A DNA stretch of 64,000 nucleotides from Corynebacterium sp. NML140438 (GTDB lineage Bacteria > Actinomycetota > Actinomycetes > Mycobacteriales > Mycobacteriaceae): NCBI RefSeq assembly GCF_001875725.1, contig NZ_MLCQ01000017.1, forward strand, positions 124,001-188,000, in the 5' to 3' direction. The stretch's first letter is position 1. Each line of letters starts with the position of its first letter. Made by a program: the position numbers and the translations under genes. Below the pieces are notes generated by a model that worked only from the letters and a program-made list of their open reading frames with translations, was not told the DNA's origin and ran no database searches. Shown here one piece after another: positions 8,925 through 19,248 of this stretch.

Positions 8925-9236
8925 TTACATTCCTTCTTCGTGCTCGAGCAAGGACGAGTTGATTTCGCGAAGCGCGATAGAAAGCGGCTTCTCACCCGGC
9001 TCTGGCGTAACCAGAGGCCCGATGAACTCGAAGACGCCTTCATCCGAGTTCTGGTAGTAGCTGTTGATTTGGCGAGCACGCTTGGCAGCAAAGATAACCA
9101 ATGCGTACTTCGACGAAACCTTCGTCAGCAACTCATCAATCGGGGGCGCGGTAATACCATCGGGCGTGTCGTATGCTTTTTCTTCCGCGTCGCTCGCAGA
9201 GCTATCTTGCAACAGATCGCTGTTGATCGTGCTCAA
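8925..9236 (-). CDS. rpoZ: RNA polymerase omega subunit
   Basis: Omega helps assemble and stabilise RNA polymerase by clamping the beta' subunit. The 103-residue protein contains the family core: [28 protein letters not shown] (about 30-58, here described in pieces [21 protein letters not shown]) and the C-terminal [10 protein letters not shown]. The start is TTG at 9236 with AGAAGTAGG a few bases upstream. No ATG or GTG lies before the conserved core. It follows gmk by 27 bases and ends in a strong terminator, the usual gmk-rpoZ pairing. Confidence 0.94.
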   Translation of the reverse strand: MSTINSDLLQDSSASDAEEKAYDTPDGITAPPIDELLTKVSSKYALVIFAAKRARQINSYYQNSDEGVFEFIGPLVTPEPGEKPLSIALREINSSLLEHEEGM

Positions 9237-9263
9237 TTCAACCTACTTCTCGTTGTACTTCTA

Positions 9264-9857
9264 TTAATTATCGGTGTCTCGGCCATCAGACCCCACAAGA
9301 AGGTCCACTATAGCAGCAACAGCATCATCGATATCGTCGTTGACAACAATATTGTCAAATTCATCCTGTGCGGCAATCTCATTGCGCGCAGTTTCCAAGC
9401 GACGCTCAATGACTTCTTGGGTCTCCGTTCCACGTCCGGTGAGACGTTCTACAAGGATCTCCCATGTTGGCGGGGCCAGAAACACAGTTGCTGCCTCGGG
9501 CATCATGCCCTTGATATTTCTCGCTCCAACAAGGTCAACTTCGACGAGGACAGGACGCCCAGCTTCTAACGCCTCGCGTACGGGCGAAGCTGGAGTACCG
9601 GAGCGCTGGAGGCCTCCATGGATGTCGGCCCACTCCAGCATCTCGCCCGCATCAATCTTCTGTTGAAATTCATCGGGCGAAACAAAGAAGTAATCTTTGC
9701 CGTCTTGTTCTCCTGGCCGTGGCGCCCGCGTCGTCATCGAAACGGAGAAGTACAGGTCTGGAACTTCTTTCCGCAAGCGCTGCACAACGGTTGACTTCCC
9801 TACTGCTGAAGGGCCAGCCAGAACTACGAGGTTGCCGCGTGAAGTGGGTGTCGACAC
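9264..9857 (-). CDS. gmk: Guanylate kinase
   Basis: This enzyme phosphorylates GMP to GDP. The 197-residue protein begins with the P-loop region ([17 protein letters not shown]) and carries [22 protein letters not shown] for GMP binding, plus [12 protein letters not shown]. The longest frame extends 43 residues upstream, but those codons overlap mihF in another frame. The GTG at 9857 lies four bases after the mihF stop and gives a normal N-terminus. mihF-gmk-rpoZ is a conserved actinobacterial order. Confidence 0.95.
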   Translation of the reverse strand: MSTPTSRGNLVVLAGPSAVGKSTVVQRLRKEVPDLYFSVSMTTRAPRPGEQDGKDYFFVSPDEFQQKIDAGEMLEWADIHGGLQRSGTPASPVREALEAGRPVLVEVDLVGARNIKGMMPEAATVFLAPPTWEILVERLTGRGTETQEVIERRLETARNEIAAQDEFDNIVVNDDIDDAVAAIVDLLVGSDGRDTDN

Positions 9858-9861
9858 TGGA

Positions 9862-10185
9862 TTAGTCCTCAGCGAAACCAAAGCGCTCGAGCAGTGCACG
9901 GCGCTGACGGTCGCCCAAGCCACGGAGACGACGAGTCTGGGCAATCTCCAGCTCTTCCATGATCTCGCGTGCCTTGACCTTACCAACCTTTGGCAGAGCC
10001 TCCAGCAGAGCAGAGACCTTGGTCTTGCCGATGATCTCGTCGGTAGCTGCCTTCTCCAAGACCTCGGCGAGGTTCGTGTCGCCGCGCTTCAACGATGCCT
10101 TCAGCTCTGCACGCTGCTTGCGCGCTTCTGCTGCCTTCTCGAGTGCTGCCTTGCGCTGCTCATCGGTCAACTGTGGAAGTGCCAC
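9862..10185 (-). CDS. mihF: Integration host factor, actinobacterial type (mIHF)
   Basis: mIHF is a small nucleoid-associated DNA-binding protein unrelated in sequence to enteric IHF. The 107 residues include [20 protein letters not shown] at the start, the helix-two-turn-helix region [17 protein letters not shown], and the conserved C-terminal [19 protein letters not shown]. The GTG at 10185 has an excellent ribosome-binding site (GGAGG, 6 bases upstream) and matches the family start. An ATG at 10197 overlaps that site and is unlikely. It stands between the pyr operon and gmk with about 217 bases upstream, so it probably has its own promoter. Confidence 0.95.
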   Translation of the reverse strand: MALPQLTDEQRKAALEKAAEARKQRAELKASLKRGDTNLAEVLEKAATDEIIGKTKVSALLEALPKVGKVKAREIMEELEIAQTRRLRGLGDRQRRALLERFGFAED

Positions 10186-10387
10186 GGTTTCCTCCATGTA
10201 GATAGTAGTTCTATTGCTCCAGTGCATTCACACCGGACCGCGATTCACCAGCCCCGATAGTACCGGGTTAAGCAATCGGCTCCGAGTCAGTGTAGCACTA
10301 GGACGCTTTACACTTGATGTATTGCATGGTGTTTAGCCACGTCAACGCATCGACGCAACTAAAGTACCAGCAATTATGCAATCTCGT

Positions 10388-10408
10388 AAATAGGAACTAT
10401 TCCTATTT
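10388..10408. repeat. AT-rich inverted repeat at the pyrF 3' end
   Basis: AAATAGGAA and TTCCTATTT form a perfect 9-base inverted repeat around CTA. It spans the pyrF stop codon. It could act as a weak terminator or mRNA 3' end for the pyrimidine operon, but there is no following T-run, so the role is uncertain. Confidence 0.45.
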
Positions 10409-11227
10409 CCAATTCGCCAGGTCAACAGCGCGTTTGCGCAGTTCAACGTGGTCAGGACCAGCGGCGAGAATCCCTCGAGACATGTTCGGGTAAAACTGCT
10501 CAAGCCTCCGCCCTGCAATACTGCGAACATCGCTGAAACTCGCTCCCTGCGCTCCCACCCCTGGCATCAGCACAGGTCCTGTAAAGCCGGAAAAATCCAG
10601 CGGATAGGAAATCGTTGCACCGACAACGATCCCCACATCACCGAGACCAGAATGCAGCGCATCGCTTCGATATTCGGCGTTCAGCATCTCGCACGCGTCG
10701 ACCATGCTCTGTGCAATGGTCGTGCCGTCGATCTGCTTGGACTGAAACTCCTGAGCCTCAGGGTTCGAATTCGCAGCCATGACGAAAACTCCCTTGCCGT
10801 GCTCATGGGCGGTCTCTATCGCCGGTGCAAGTGATCCCACACCGAGGAATGGGGTGAGCGTAAGCGCATCCACCTCGAGAGGCGAGCCAGGGCGCAGCCA
10901 AGCATCGGCATATCCCTGCATCGTCGAACCAATGTCACCGCGCTTCGCATCGGCAATAACAAGCGTCTGCGCATCTCTGAACCTCTGAATCAGTTCTTCC
11001 AGGACGGTAAATCCCTTGGATCCAAAGCGTTCATAGAACGCAACCTGAGGCTTGACTACGGCGACGTGCCCCGCGAAAGCTTCAACACAAATATCAGAGA
11101 ACGCGACAAGGCCGTCGACGTCGTCTGGCAATCCCCACTCATTGAGGAGTCGTGCGTGAGGGTCAATGCCCACGCACAACTGCCCATGCTTTTGGGCCGC
11201 CTTCTGTAACTCCTGCGCGAACGACAC
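10403..11227 (-). CDS. pyrF: Orotidine 5'-phosphate decarboxylase
   Basis: PyrF makes UMP by decarboxylating OMP, the last step of de novo pyrimidine synthesis. The 274-residue length and the catalytic stretch VIADAKRGDIGSTMQGYA identify the longer subfamily seen in actinobacteria. The N-terminus CVGIDPHARLL and the C-terminal phosphate-binding LMPGVGAQGA are also present. The start is GTG, two bases after the carB stop, so it is the last, coupled gene of the pyr operon. Confidence 0.95.
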   Translation of the reverse strand: MSFAQELQKAAQKHGQLCVGIDPHARLLNEWGLPDDVDGLVAFSDICVEAFAGHVAVVKPQVAFYERFGSKGFTVLEELIQRFRDAQTLVIADAKRGDIGSTMQGYADAWLRPGSPLEVDALTLTPFLGVGSLAPAIETAHEHGKGVFVMAANSNPEAQEFQSKQIDGTTIAQSMVDACEMLNAEYRSDALHSGLGDVGIVVGATISYPLDFSGFTGPVLMPGVGAQGASFSDVRSIAGRRLEQFYPNMSRGILAAGPDHVELRKRAVDLANWK

Positions 11228-11229
11228 AG

Positions 11230-14200
11230 CTACTTTTCTCCGTTCTCCGTCCTGGTCTCGGCCTCAAGTTCCTGCAGGCTCATCACGGCGATCTCGTTGT
11301 CACGCAGCGCCTCAATGCCTTGCACTGCTGCGGTCACGCCTTGCACAGTCGTCATGAGTGGCACGCCGTGCGCAACGGCTGCGGCACGGATGTCGTAGCC
11401 GTCGTGGCGTGCGCCCGAAGACCCTGCTGGCGTGTTCAGGATCAGATCGATCTCACCATCGTTGATGCAGTCAACGATCGATTTGCCCTCCGCGCCGTTT
11501 CGCACGTCAGAGGCCTTGAGCACGACCTCGCACGGGATGCCGTTCCTGCGAAGCATCTGGGCTGTACCTCCTGTGGCGAGAATCTTGAAGCCCATCGTGG
11601 AGAGCCGCTGGATCGGGAAGATCAGCGTGCGCTTGTCGCGGTTGGCAACGGAAACGAACACCGTACCTTCCGTCGGGAGAGCGCCGAAGGCTGCAGCCTC
11701 CGCCTTCGCATAGGCGACGCCAAAGGACGGAGCCAAGCCCATCACTTCGCCGGTGGATTTCATCTCTGGACCAAGAATGGTGTCAAGCATTGCGCCGTCT
11801 GGACGACGGAAGCGGTTGAACGGCAACACAGCCTCTTTCACCGCGATCGGGTGCTCGAGCGGCAGCGAGCCACCGTCGTAGTCACTCGGAATCATTTTCT
11901 CGTTCTTCAACTCGGCGATGGTCGCGCCCATCATGACACGGGCAGCTGCCTTGGCAAGATGTACACCGGTTGCCTTCGACACAAATGGGACTGTTCGCGA
12001 GGCACGCGGATTAGCCTCAATCACGTAAAGGATGTCGTCCTTCAGCGCGAACTGTACGTTCATCAGACCTGTCACACCGATCCCGTGTGCCAACGCTTCC
12101 GCGGAGCGACGAACCTTCTCAATGTCCTCAGGGCCAATGGTCATTGGCGGCAGTGCGCAGGCCGAGTCACCCGAGTGGATACCGGCTTCCTCGATGTGCT
12201 CCATGACTCCACCGAGGTACACGTCCTTGCCGTCCGACAGCACGTCGACATCAATCTCAATCGCGGAGTCAAGGAAGCGGTCCACAAGCACCGGGTGGTC
12301 CGGTGAGAGTTCCGTTGCGCGGTTGATGTAGTCTTCGAGGCTTTGCTCGTCGTACACAATCTCCATGCCCCGACCGCCCAGCACGTATGACGGACGAACG
12401 AGCACAGGGTAACCAATCTCATTCGCTACTCGACGTGCCTCTTCGAAAGAAACAGCCGTACCGTACGCAGGTGCAGGAAGCGTGGCAGCGTCGAGCACCT
12501 TGCCGAACTCACCGCGATCCTCCGCGGAATCGATGGCCTCGGGAGTCGTGCCGACAACCGGGACACCGGCGTCAGCAAGTCGCTGAGCAAGACCCAGCGG
12601 TGTCTGACCGCCCAACTGCACGATGACGCCTGCAACGGTGCCCGACAGGGACTCCGCGCGGTAAATTTCCATGACGTCTTCGAAGGTCAACGGCTCGAAG
12701 TAAAGGCGATCAGCCGTGTCGTAGTCGGTAGAAACGGTCTCTGGGTTGCAGTTGATCATCACGGTCTCGTATCCAACTCGTGAAAGCTCGAGTGCTGCGT
12801 GAACACACGAATAGTCAAACTCGATGCCTTGACCGATACGGTTTGGGCCGGATCCCAGGATCAGCACTTTTTCCTTTTCGGATGGTGCAACCTCGGACTC
12901 TGCTGCAGGATCCCACTCGTAGGCAGAGTAATGATACGGCGTCTGAGCCTCAAACTCACCGGCACAGGTATCAACCGTCTTGTACACCGGGTGCACACCT
13001 AGAGACCAGCGGAGCGACCGCACACCGTCTTCGCCGGCAAGCTCAGGTCGAAGCGCAGCAATTTGTGCGTCGGAGAGTCCAAAGACCTTCGCTTCACGAA
13101 GCAGTGCAGCGTCGAGGACGGGGGCGTCGATAAGCTGCTGCCGGAACTCTACGAGCGCCGCAAGCTCGGCAAGGAACCAGGGGTCAATCCCGCTGGCTTC
13201 GTAGACTTGCTCGATACTTGCGCCGAGACGCAAAGCGAGCTCAACGTCGTACATACGCTTATCTGTCGGGATGCGCAGGTCCTCGAGAACAGCGTCAACG
13301 TCGTTTTCACGGCCTTCAGCAAAGTAGCTGTCCGGCTTCGTCCAGAAACCATTCGGCTTCTCCTCCATGGACCGCATGACCTTATTCAGTCCCTGGATGT
13401 AGTTGCGGCCAATGCCCATCGCTTCGCCAACGGCCTTCATGGACGTACCCAGGGTCTCGTCGGAGCCAGGGAACTTCTCAAACGTGAAGCGTGGCATCTT
13501 CACGATGACGTAATCGAGCGTCGGCTCGAAGGCTGCTGGGGTGACCCCCGTGATGTCGTTCTGGATCTCATCAAGCGTGTAACCGATGGCCAGCTTCGAT
13601 GCAATCTTCGCGATTGGGAACCCGGTCGCCTTGGACGCAAGCGCTGAAGACCTCGAAACTCGCGGATTCATCTCAATAGTAATGATGCGGCCGTCCTTCG
13701 GATTCACCGCAAACTGAATGTTACAGCCACCCGTATCGACGCCCACCTCGCGGATAATCGCTATACCCTGATCGCGCATTGTTTGGAATTCCCTGTCCGT
13801 CAGCGTCACTGCTGGCGCAACAGTCACCGAATCTCCGGTATGGACGCCGAGGGCATCAACGTTTTCAATCGAGGCGATCACGATAACGTTGTCGTTGCGG
13901 TCGCGCACCAACTCAAGTTCGAACTCCTTCCATCCGAGGATGGACTCCTCGATCAGGACGTTCGCCTCTGGTGAGGCGTCGAGACCTCCACCCGCGATGC
14001 GGTCAAGATCCTCCATAGTGAACGCAAGGCCGGAACCAAGCCCACCCATGGTGAAGGAAGGTCGCACGACCACTGGAAGACCAAGCTCCTGCACTGTCTC
14101 GTGGACTTCATCCATTGAGTAGCAAACGCGCGAGCGCGCGGATTCGCCGCCGATCTTCTCGACGATGTCCTTAAACTTCTGTCGATCCTCCCCGCGCTCA

Positions 14201-14580
14201 ATGGCATCGATATTCGCGCCGATCAACTCAACGTTATGCTTAGCCAGAATGCCTTGTCGCTCGAGCTGGATCGCCGCGTTCAGCGCTGTCTGTCCACCAA
14301 GCGTTGGCAGAATCGCATCAACTGGATGCCCCTGCTCTGCTTCGCGAGCCAAAATCATGTCGATGTAGCTCGGATCAATCGGCTCGACATAGGTATGGTC
14401 CGCAAACTCCGGGTCAGTCATAATCGTTGCCGGGTTCGAGTTAATAAGAGTGACGCGCAGGCCCTCTTCCTTCAAAACGCGGCATGCCTGCGTCCCCGAG
14501 TAGTCAAACTCACAAGCCTGACCAATGACGATTGGTCCGGATCCAATAACCATCACATGGTTGATATCTTCGCGCTTCAT
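11230..14580 (-). CDS. carB: Carbamoyl-phosphate synthase large subunit
   Basis: CarB makes carbamoyl phosphate from bicarbonate, ATP and the ammonia delivered by CarA, feeding both pyrimidine and arginine synthesis. At 1116 residues it has the expected two homologous ATP-grasp halves: [20 protein letters not shown] near residue 10 and [20 protein letters not shown] near 570. A C-terminal MGS-like allosteric domain (about 950 on) contains [18 protein letters not shown], the site of UMP/ornithine control in relatives. ATG start. It lies between carA and pyrF inside the pyr operon. Confidence 0.98.
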   Translation of the reverse strand: MKREDINHVMVIGSGPIVIGQACEFDYSGTQACRVLKEEGLRVTLINSNPATIMTDPEFADHTYVEPIDPSYIDMILAREAEQGHPVDAILPTLGGQTALNAAIQLERQGILAKHNVELIGANIDAIERGEDRQKFKDIVEKIGGESARSRVCYSMDEVHETVQELGLPVVVRPSFTMGGLGSGLAFTMEDLDRIAGGGLDASPEANVLIEESILGWKEFELELVRDRNDNVIVIASIENVDALGVHTGDSVTVAPAVTLTDREFQTMRDQGIAIIREVGVDTGGCNIQFAVNPKDGRIITIEMNPRVSRSSALASKATGFPIAKIASKLAIGYTLDEIQNDITGVTPAAFEPTLDYVIVKMPRFTFEKFPGSDETLGTSMKAVGEAMGIGRNYIQGLNKVMRSMEEKPNGFWTKPDSYFAEGRENDVDAVLEDLRIPTDKRMYDVELALRLGASIEQVYEASGIDPWFLAELAALVEFRQQLIDAPVLDAALLREAKVFGLSDAQIAALRPELAGEDGVRSLRWSLGVHPVYKTVDTCAGEFEAQTPYHYSAYEWDPAAESEVAPSEKEKVLILGSGPNRIGQGIEFDYSCVHAALELSRVGYETVMINCNPETVSTDYDTADRLYFEPLTFEDVMEIYRAESLSGTVAGVIVQLGGQTPLGLAQRLADAGVPVVGTTPEAIDSAEDRGEFGKVLDAATLPAPAYGTAVSFEEARRVANEIGYPVLVRPSYVLGGRGMEIVYDEQSLEDYINRATELSPDHPVLVDRFLDSAIEIDVDVLSDGKDVYLGGVMEHIEEAGIHSGDSACALPPMTIGPEDIEKVRRSAEALAHGIGVTGLMNVQFALKDDILYVIEANPRASRTVPFVSKATGVHLAKAAARVMMGATIAELKNEKMIPSDYDGGSLPLEHPIAVKEAVLPFNRFRRPDGAMLDTILGPEMKSTGEVMGLAPSFGVAYAKAEAAAFGALPTEGTVFVSVANRDKRTLIFPIQRLSTMGFKILATGGTAQMLRRNGIPCEVVLKASDVRNGAEGKSIVDCINDGEIDLILNTPAGSSGARHDGYDIRAAAVAHGVPLMTTVQGVTAAVQGIEALRDNEIAVMSLQELEAETRTENGEK

Positions 14581-14604
14581 AGTCTTTATCTCCTCTAGTG
14601 CTGG

Positions 14605-15750
14605 TTATTGCTTGTTCGGGCTCTTCGAGTCCATCAGCGAGATGAACTGATCAAACAGCGGGTTCGCATCGTGCGGGCCGGCAGCCGATTCGGGGTGATA
14701 CTGCACGGAGTACGCCATGCCGTTGTCCAATGCCACGCCCTCGACGGTGCCGTCGTTCAAGCAGACGTGCGTGATGGATGCCGGCCCGAAATCCGTCTCG
14801 AAGCTATCGCCTGCCTTGCCGCGGAGCGCGAAGCCGTGATTCTGGCTGGTGATGTCAATCTTTCCAGTGCGCAAATTCTTTACCGGGACATTGACACCGC
14901 GGTGACCGTAGCGGAGCTTGTATGTCTCCAGCCCAAGCGCCCGGCCCAGGATTTGGTTGCCGAAGCAAATCCCGAAGAACGGGATCTTTGCCGCAAGAAC
15001 GTCGCGGACGACCGCCACCATTTCGTCTGCAGTCGAAGGATCGCCTGGACCGTTGGAGACGAACACGCCGTCGGGACGGTACTGTTCAATCTCCTTCAGC
15101 GGGGTGTTCGCCGGGACCACGACGGTCTCGATGCCACGCTTTGCGAACTGCAATGGAGTTGCGGTTTTAATACCCATGTCGTATGCGACAACGGTGTACC
15201 GCTTCTCACCTTCAGCAGGAATGATGTATGGCTCAGTCGTCGTCACCTCGTCGCTAAGGTCGGCGCCTGCCATCGCGGGCTGCTCGTTGACCAGCTTGAC
15301 CAGCTCATCAACTGGACGCTCTGTATCTTTACCGACAAAAATCCCTGCTGAAATGGATCCATGGTTGCGCAGGTGGCGCACCAGAGTCCGAGTGTCCACT
15401 CCGTAGATGCCCGGGATACCCTCGTTTTCCATCTGCTCTGAAAGGCTACGCTTCGAGCGCCAGCTCGAATGTGCCGTTGAGAGGTCACGGATTACGAGGC
15501 CAGCAGCCCAAATCTTGTTGTCGTGCGACTCATTGTCCTCGTCGTTCCAGCCTGTATTGCCGATTTGCGGAGCCGTGAGCGTCACGATCTGCTTGTGGTA
15601 CGACGGGTCGGTCATCGTTTCCTGGTACCCGGTCATTGCGGTGCTAAACACTGCCTCGCCATAGACCCCCTGTTGTGCACCGAATGAGAAGCCACGGAAT
15701 ACTTTTCCATCGCCAAGCACGAGAAGCGCTGGGATACGTTTGTTAACCAT
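14605..15750 (-). CDS. carA: Carbamoyl-phosphate synthase small subunit (glutaminase)
   Basis: CarA hydrolyses glutamine and channels ammonia to CarB. The 381-residue protein has an N-terminal CPSase domain (LVLGDGKVFRGFSFGA) and a C-terminal class I glutamine amidotransferase domain. The nucleophile cysteine lies in FFGICFGNQILG. The histidine-glutamate pair lies near the C-terminus in VQYHPESAAGPHD. ATG start, 14 bases after pyrC and 24 before carB. Confidence 0.97.
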   Translation of the reverse strand: MVNKRIPALLVLGDGKVFRGFSFGAQQGVYGEAVFSTAMTGYQETMTDPSYHKQIVTLTAPQIGNTGWNDEDNESHDNKIWAAGLVIRDLSTAHSSWRSKRSLSEQMENEGIPGIYGVDTRTLVRHLRNHGSISAGIFVGKDTERPVDELVKLVNEQPAMAGADLSDEVTTTEPYIIPAEGEKRYTVVAYDMGIKTATPLQFAKRGIETVVVPANTPLKEIEQYRPDGVFVSNGPGDPSTADEMVAVVRDVLAAKIPFFGICFGNQILGRALGLETYKLRYGHRGVNVPVKNLRTGKIDITSQNHGFALRGKAGDSFETDFGPASITHVCLNDGTVEGVALDNGMAYSVQYHPESAAGPHDANPLFDQFISLMDSKSPNKQ

Positions 15751-15764
15751 GTTGTTTAGTTCCT

Positions 15765-17045
15765 TTACTCGTTATCGGCTTGGTACGTGACAGCTCCGCG
15801 CAGCATGGTCATTTTGACCTGCGCACGGAACTGCATCCCTTCGTACGGTGTATTTGAGGCTTTCGACGCCAGCTCTTCCGGCTCTACTGTCCACGATGAA
15901 TCAGGATCGACCAGGGTGAGGTTCGCTGGCTCACCAGCTGCGATTGGTCGCCCTTGATCCTCCAACCGAAGGATCTCAGCAGGGCGCTCGCTCATCACCT
16001 TCGCGACGAACCGCCAATCTGCCAACCCTGCTTCAACAAACACGCGCGCGATGATCGCCAGCGAGGTCTCAAGTCCCAGCATTCCTGGCTTCGCGTGCTC
16101 GAACTCCACGCACTTCTCCTCTGAGCCATGCGGCGCGTGGTCGGTAGCTACGACATCGATGGTTCCGTCTAATAACGCATCGCGAAGCGCAATTGTGTCC
16201 CTGCGTTCACGCAGCGGTGGATTCACCCGGAAGTTTCCGTTGAAGGTTTCCAGCTTCTCATCTGTCAGCAACAGGTGATGCGGTGTTACCTCAGCAGTGA
16301 CATTTGAGGAGTGCGTCTTCGCCAGTCTCAATAGTTCGACGGTGCCTTCGGTCGAGGCATGGCAGACGTGGAGGCGTCCGCCATAGTCACGGGTCATGAT
16401 CATGTCTCGAGCCACAATTGATTCTTCAGCGACACGAGGCCACCCGCGAAGGCCCAACTTCGCAGCCATTGGCCCTTCGTGAGCGCTGGCGTCGTCAGTC
16501 AGGCGGTGGTCCTCAGCGTGCTGCGCCAGGAGCACATCGTATGCCTTGGCGTACTCGATCGCACGTCGCATGATCTGTGGATCATTCACGCACTTCCCGT
16601 CGTCGGAAAACATCCGAACGTGCGACTGTGACATCAACCCGATCTCAGTAAGCTGCTTGCCTTCAAGACCCTGAGTGATGGACCCAACCGGGTAGACATC
16701 GCACTTGCCGTAGCTTTGTCCCTTGTTCCATACCGCTTCAGCAAGGAATGGCTGATCAATGACAGGACGCGTGTTCGCCATCGTGAACACAGCAGTAAAA
16801 CCGCCCTTGGCAGCAGCGTCTGAACCAGTCGCGATAGTTTCGGTATCCTCGCGGCCGGGCTCTCGCAGGTGCACGTGCATATCCACCAGCCCTGGCAGAA
16901 GCACCCAACCGTGACCATCAACCACTTCATCCGCGACCGAGGTGTCGACGTCCTCTCCGACCGCAACAATCCGTCCATCCTCGATAAGGACATTCGCGGT
17001 GGATTCGCCATATGGCCGAACGTTTGTCAATGCAACTACTGACAT
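15765..17045 (-). CDS. pyrC: Dihydroorotase
   Basis: PyrC cyclises carbamoyl aspartate to dihydroorotate. The 426-residue protein is a class I amidohydrolase with the zinc motif [13 protein letters not shown], a later histidine in VCHAST, a second in [11 protein letters not shown] and the catalytic aspartate in [16 protein letters not shown] start, two bases after the pyrB stop, so it is tightly coupled. In other bacteria PyrB and this PyrC class can associate, but nothing in the sequence proves that here. Confidence 0.96.
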   Translation of the reverse strand: MSVVALTNVRPYGESTANVLIEDGRIVAVGEDVDTSVADEVVDGHGWVLLPGLVDMHVHLREPGREDTETIATGSDAAAKGGFTAVFTMANTRPVIDQPFLAEAVWNKGQSYGKCDVYPVGSITQGLEGKQLTEIGLMSQSHVRMFSDDGKCVNDPQIMRRAIEYAKAYDVLLAQHAEDHRLTDDASAHEGPMAAKLGLRGWPRVAEESIVARDMIMTRDYGGRLHVCHASTEGTVELLRLAKTHSSNVTAEVTPHHLLLTDEKLETFNGNFRVNPPLRERRDTIALRDALLDGTIDVVATDHAPHGSEEKCVEFEHAKPGMLGLETSLAIIARVFVEAGLADWRFVAKVMSERPAEILRLEDQGRPIAAGEPANLTLVDPDSSWTVEPEELASKASNTPYEGMQFRAQVKMTMLRGAVTYQADNE

Positions 17046-17047
17046 TT

Positions 17048-17968
17048 CTAACTTTCCTCTCCAGCCAACAAAGCAAACAGCACAGCCATTCGCGTGTAAA
17101 CACCGTTTGAGACCTGCTGCAACACAGCTGTGTTCTCTCGGTCTGCTACATCGAAATTGATTTCCATACCACGCAGCATCGGCCCCGGGTGCATGATGAT
17201 CGCGCCGGGTTTCATCTGCTTTGCGCGTTGTTTACTGAGACCAAACAGTGTGGCGTACTCGCGATGTGAAGGGAAGAATCCGCCGTGCATGCGCTCAGCC
17301 TGTACGCGCAGCATCATGACGACGTCAGCGCTCGGAATCTCGGCGTCGAAGTCATAACTGACCCGACACGGCCAGTACTCGACCCCAACTGGCAGCAGCG
17401 TAGGTGGTGCGACAAGAACAACCTCCGCACCAAGCTTCGACAGTAACTGCACGTCAGAGCGCGCCACCCTTGAATGCAAAATATCGCCGACAATGATGAT
17501 CTTCTTGCCGGCGATTTCACCAATCTTTTGACGCATCGTCACTGCGTCCAGCAACGCCTGCGTCGGGTGTTGGTTCTGACCGTCACCAGCATTCACTACA
17601 GATACGTTGGGGACCCAGTCGGCGATGAGCTTCGCTGCACCAGACGACGGGTGGCGAACAACCACAGCGTCAGCACCCACCGCGGCGATCGTGGACGCCG
17701 TATCCTTCAGCGACTCCCCTTTCTTCACAGAGGACGAAGACGCCGAGATATTAATGACGTCAGCGCTCATCCACTTCCCTGCGGTCTCGAACGAGGAGCG
17801 GGTACGCGTTGAGTTCTCGTAAAAGAGCGTAAAAATGGTACGTCCACGCAGCGTCGGGAGTTTCTTGATCTCACGACCCTCGAGCGCTTCGCGGAACCGT
17901 TCAGCCTCATCCATGATGAGATGAATGTCGTCGACGCTGAGATCGTCGATCGAAATCAGGTGCTTCAT
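17048..17968 (-). CDS. pyrB: Aspartate carbamoyltransferase catalytic subunit
   Basis: PyrB condenses carbamoyl phosphate with aspartate. The 306-residue catalytic chain shows the carbamoyl-phosphate motif [18 protein letters not shown], the [14 protein letters not shown] region and the C-terminal aspartate-binding [10 protein letters not shown]. No pyrI regulatory subunit is present, as expected in this lineage. The ATG overlaps the pyrR stop (ATGA), giving translational coupling to the regulator upstream. Confidence 0.96.
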   Translation of the reverse strand: MKHLISIDDLSVDDIHLIMDEAERFREALEGREIKKLPTLRGRTIFTLFYENSTRTRSSFETAGKWMSADVINISASSSSVKKGESLKDTASTIAAVGADAVVVRHPSSGAAKLIADWVPNVSVVNAGDGQNQHPTQALLDAVTMRQKIGEIAGKKIIIVGDILHSRVARSDVQLLSKLGAEVVLVAPPTLLPVGVEYWPCRVSYDFDAEIPSADVVMMLRVQAERMHGGFFPSHREYATLFGLSKQRAKQMKPGAIIMHPGPMLRGMEINFDVADRENTAVLQQVSNGVYTRMAVLFALLAGEES

Positions 17969-18534
17969 TCGGCAGTGACCTCCTTGGTCAGCGTCACCGC
18001 GTCGACGTCATCAATAGGATTCAACGACACCGTGACGTCTTCAGCAATGGCGGTAGGAATGTTTTTGCCAACATAGTCGGCACGAATTGGCAGTTGACGG
18101 TGCCCGCGATCAACAAGCACTGCAAGCTGAATAGCGCGCGGACGCCCAAGATCCCGCAATGAATCAAGCGCAGCCCGGATCGTGCGTCCCGAGAACAGCA
18201 CGTCATCTACGAGTATGATCGTTGCATCATTGATTTCGACCGGGATGTTCGTTGGCATCAGCGCCCGATGAGGCTTGTCCCGAAGGTCATCACGGTACAA
18301 CGTGATGTCAAGGCTGCCCACAGGGACAGCGACGCCAATGAATGATTCAATCGCTTCCGCGATCCGCTCTGCTAGTGGCACTCCCCCCGAAGGAATACCT
18401 AATAGGACCGGAGTGTCTGATGACTCCGAATCAAGCGCATTCTTCTCAATAATCTGGTGCGCGATGCGTGCAATGGTTCGCTCAACGTCACGCTCGTTTA
18501 AAAGCGCAGACGTCACGCGTTGCTTGTCACTCAT
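17965..18534 (-). CDS. pyrR: Pyrimidine operon RNA-binding regulator / uracil phosphoribosyltransferase PyrR
   Basis: PyrR binds pyr mRNA when UMP is abundant and represses the operon, and it often has weak uracil phosphoribosyltransferase activity. The 189-residue protein has the PRTase signature [19 protein letters not shown], along with [11 protein letters not shown] and [13 protein letters not shown]. The ATG at 18534 has GGAGG four bases upstream. The longest frame adds 37 residues of leader sequence and is rejected. The Shine-Dalgarno is inside a hairpin that resembles known PyrR-binding loops, which suggests autoregulation at translation of the whole operon. Confidence 0.95.
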   Translation of the reverse strand: MSDKQRVTSALLNERDVERTIARIAHQIIEKNALDSESSDTPVLLGIPSGGVPLAERIAEAIESFIGVAVPVGSLDITLYRDDLRDKPHRALMPTNIPVEINDATIILVDDVLFSGRTIRAALDSLRDLGRPRAIQLAVLVDRGHRQLPIRADYVGKNIPTAIAEDVTVSLNPIDDVDAVTLTKEVTAE

Positions 18535-18537
18535 CGA

Positions 18538-18577
18538 ACCTCCTTCCCCGCCTCTCTGTGCGGAATTTAAAGGATGT
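18538..18577 (-). promoter_or_regulatory. Candidate PyrR-binding RNA hairpin sequestering the pyrR Shine-Dalgarno
   Basis: The 40-base minus-strand RNA folds with a lower stem of 8 positions (ACAUCCUU with AAGGAGGU, one A-G mismatch). A four-base bulge UAAA follows on the 5' side, then an upper stem UUCCGC/GCGGGG and a hexaloop CAGAGA (18553-18558). The loop matches the CNGNGA hexaloop described for Bacillus PyrR-binding loops. The 3' strand of the lower stem is the ribosome-binding site itself, which fits the PyrR translational repression reported for Mycobacterium smegmatis. Confidence 0.72.
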
Positions 18578-18596
18578 CGAATATGGTATTTGTCTA

Positions 18597-18622
18597 TGCT
18601 GAGACTCCACAGAATCTTAGCA
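18597..18622 (-). other. Second hairpin in the pyrR leader
   Basis: In the minus-strand transcript UGCUAAGAUUC pairs with GAGUCUCAGCA around UGUG, an 11-position stem with one mismatch and one G-U pair. It sits about 20 bases upstream of the candidate PyrR-binding hairpin. It may insulate or tune that element. It could also lie upstream of the transcription start, which I could not place. Confidence 0.35.
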
Positions 18623-18764
18623 CTATCGAAAGCATCCACAGTCATATCGGGGTGTTTTTCTGGACGCCAGCCTTCAGATTCCCCTATACAGGTGTGCTCA
18701 CCACAACGTAAGTGTCAAGACGCTGCAAACATTGTGTTCCCCGAGTCGGTTTACGAAACGTTGG

Positions 18765-18770
18765 TAGGGT
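18765..18770 (+). promoter_or_regulatory. Candidate -10 hexamer of a leaderless mRNA for the first YbjN-like gene
   Basis: TAGGGT ends exactly 7 bases before the ATG at 18778, so transcription would begin at or beside the start codon. The same spacing is seen before tpx, coaBC and sdaA. A GGA at 4 bases upstream is too close to be a strong ribosome-binding site. Confidence 0.4.
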
Positions 18771-18777
18771 TGGAACA

Positions 18778-19248
18778 ATGACAACGCAACAAAACACTGA
18801 CCTGCCCAGACCGGTCTCGCTTGCAGATGTTGCATCAATCTTTGAAAACGAGAGCCTAGAGTTCCGCGTCGAAGAGGACATTCTGCGAAGCGGATTCGTC
18901 AACTGTGCGATTGTATGCGCCCTGGATGATGACTATTTGATCTTCGAGTCCATTTGGCGTGGCGCCGTACCACAGGAAATGGCATCACATTTACTCTTGG
19001 CCATGAACGAGCACAACCAAACGCATTTCGCGCCGACTCTTCGTTTCTTTGAAAACGAAACCGGCGATGACGAACCGACCCTCGCGGTGAGCGCAATCCG
19101 AACGATCGACGTAACAAATGGCTTGTCGAGGAATCAGCTGGGAGCATTCATCCTCACCTCAATTGAATCGACGCTGCAAGCTTTCGACTTTTTAGAGACA
19201 TCGTTTCCGACGCTAGTGATTTGGAAGGACCCCCACGTTGAGCACTAA
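18778..19248 (+). CDS. YbjN-like protein, first of a pair
   Basis: The 156-residue protein resembles the YbjN / type III secretion chaperone-like fold: an N-terminal helix (LADVASIFENESLEFRVEED), strands, then helices (AVSAIRTIDVTNG, LTSIESTLQAFDFLE). It has no signal peptide or membrane segment. Biochemical function is unknown, and I base the family call on overall pattern only. The start at 18778 was chosen over a longer frame because it follows a -10-like TAGGGT by 7 bases. It is transcribed divergently from pyrR and overlaps the next gene by 11 bases, so the pair is an operon. Confidence 0.75.
   Translation: MTTQQNTDLPRPVSLADVASIFENESLEFRVEEDILRSGFVNCAIVCALDDDYLIFESIWRGAVPQEMASHLLLAMNEHNQTHFAPTLRFFENETGDDEPTLAVSAIRTIDVTNGLSRNQLGAFILTSIESTLQAFDFLETSFPTLVIWKDPHVEH

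Noticed and set aside
8613-9569. 318-codon plus-strand open frame across coaBC, rpoZ and gmk
   Set aside because: It lies antisense to three well-supported genes, crosses a terminator and has no recognisable family pattern, so it is a chance frame.
11152-12306. 384-codon plus-strand open frame antisense to carB
   Set aside because: The opposite strand encodes an intact CarB with all motifs. The frame is rich in His, Cys and Arg, as expected of a shadow.
18541-18645. N-terminal extension of PyrR by 37 residues
   Set aside because: The extension would translate the leader hairpins. The ATG at 18534 has a consensus ribosome-binding site and matches the family.
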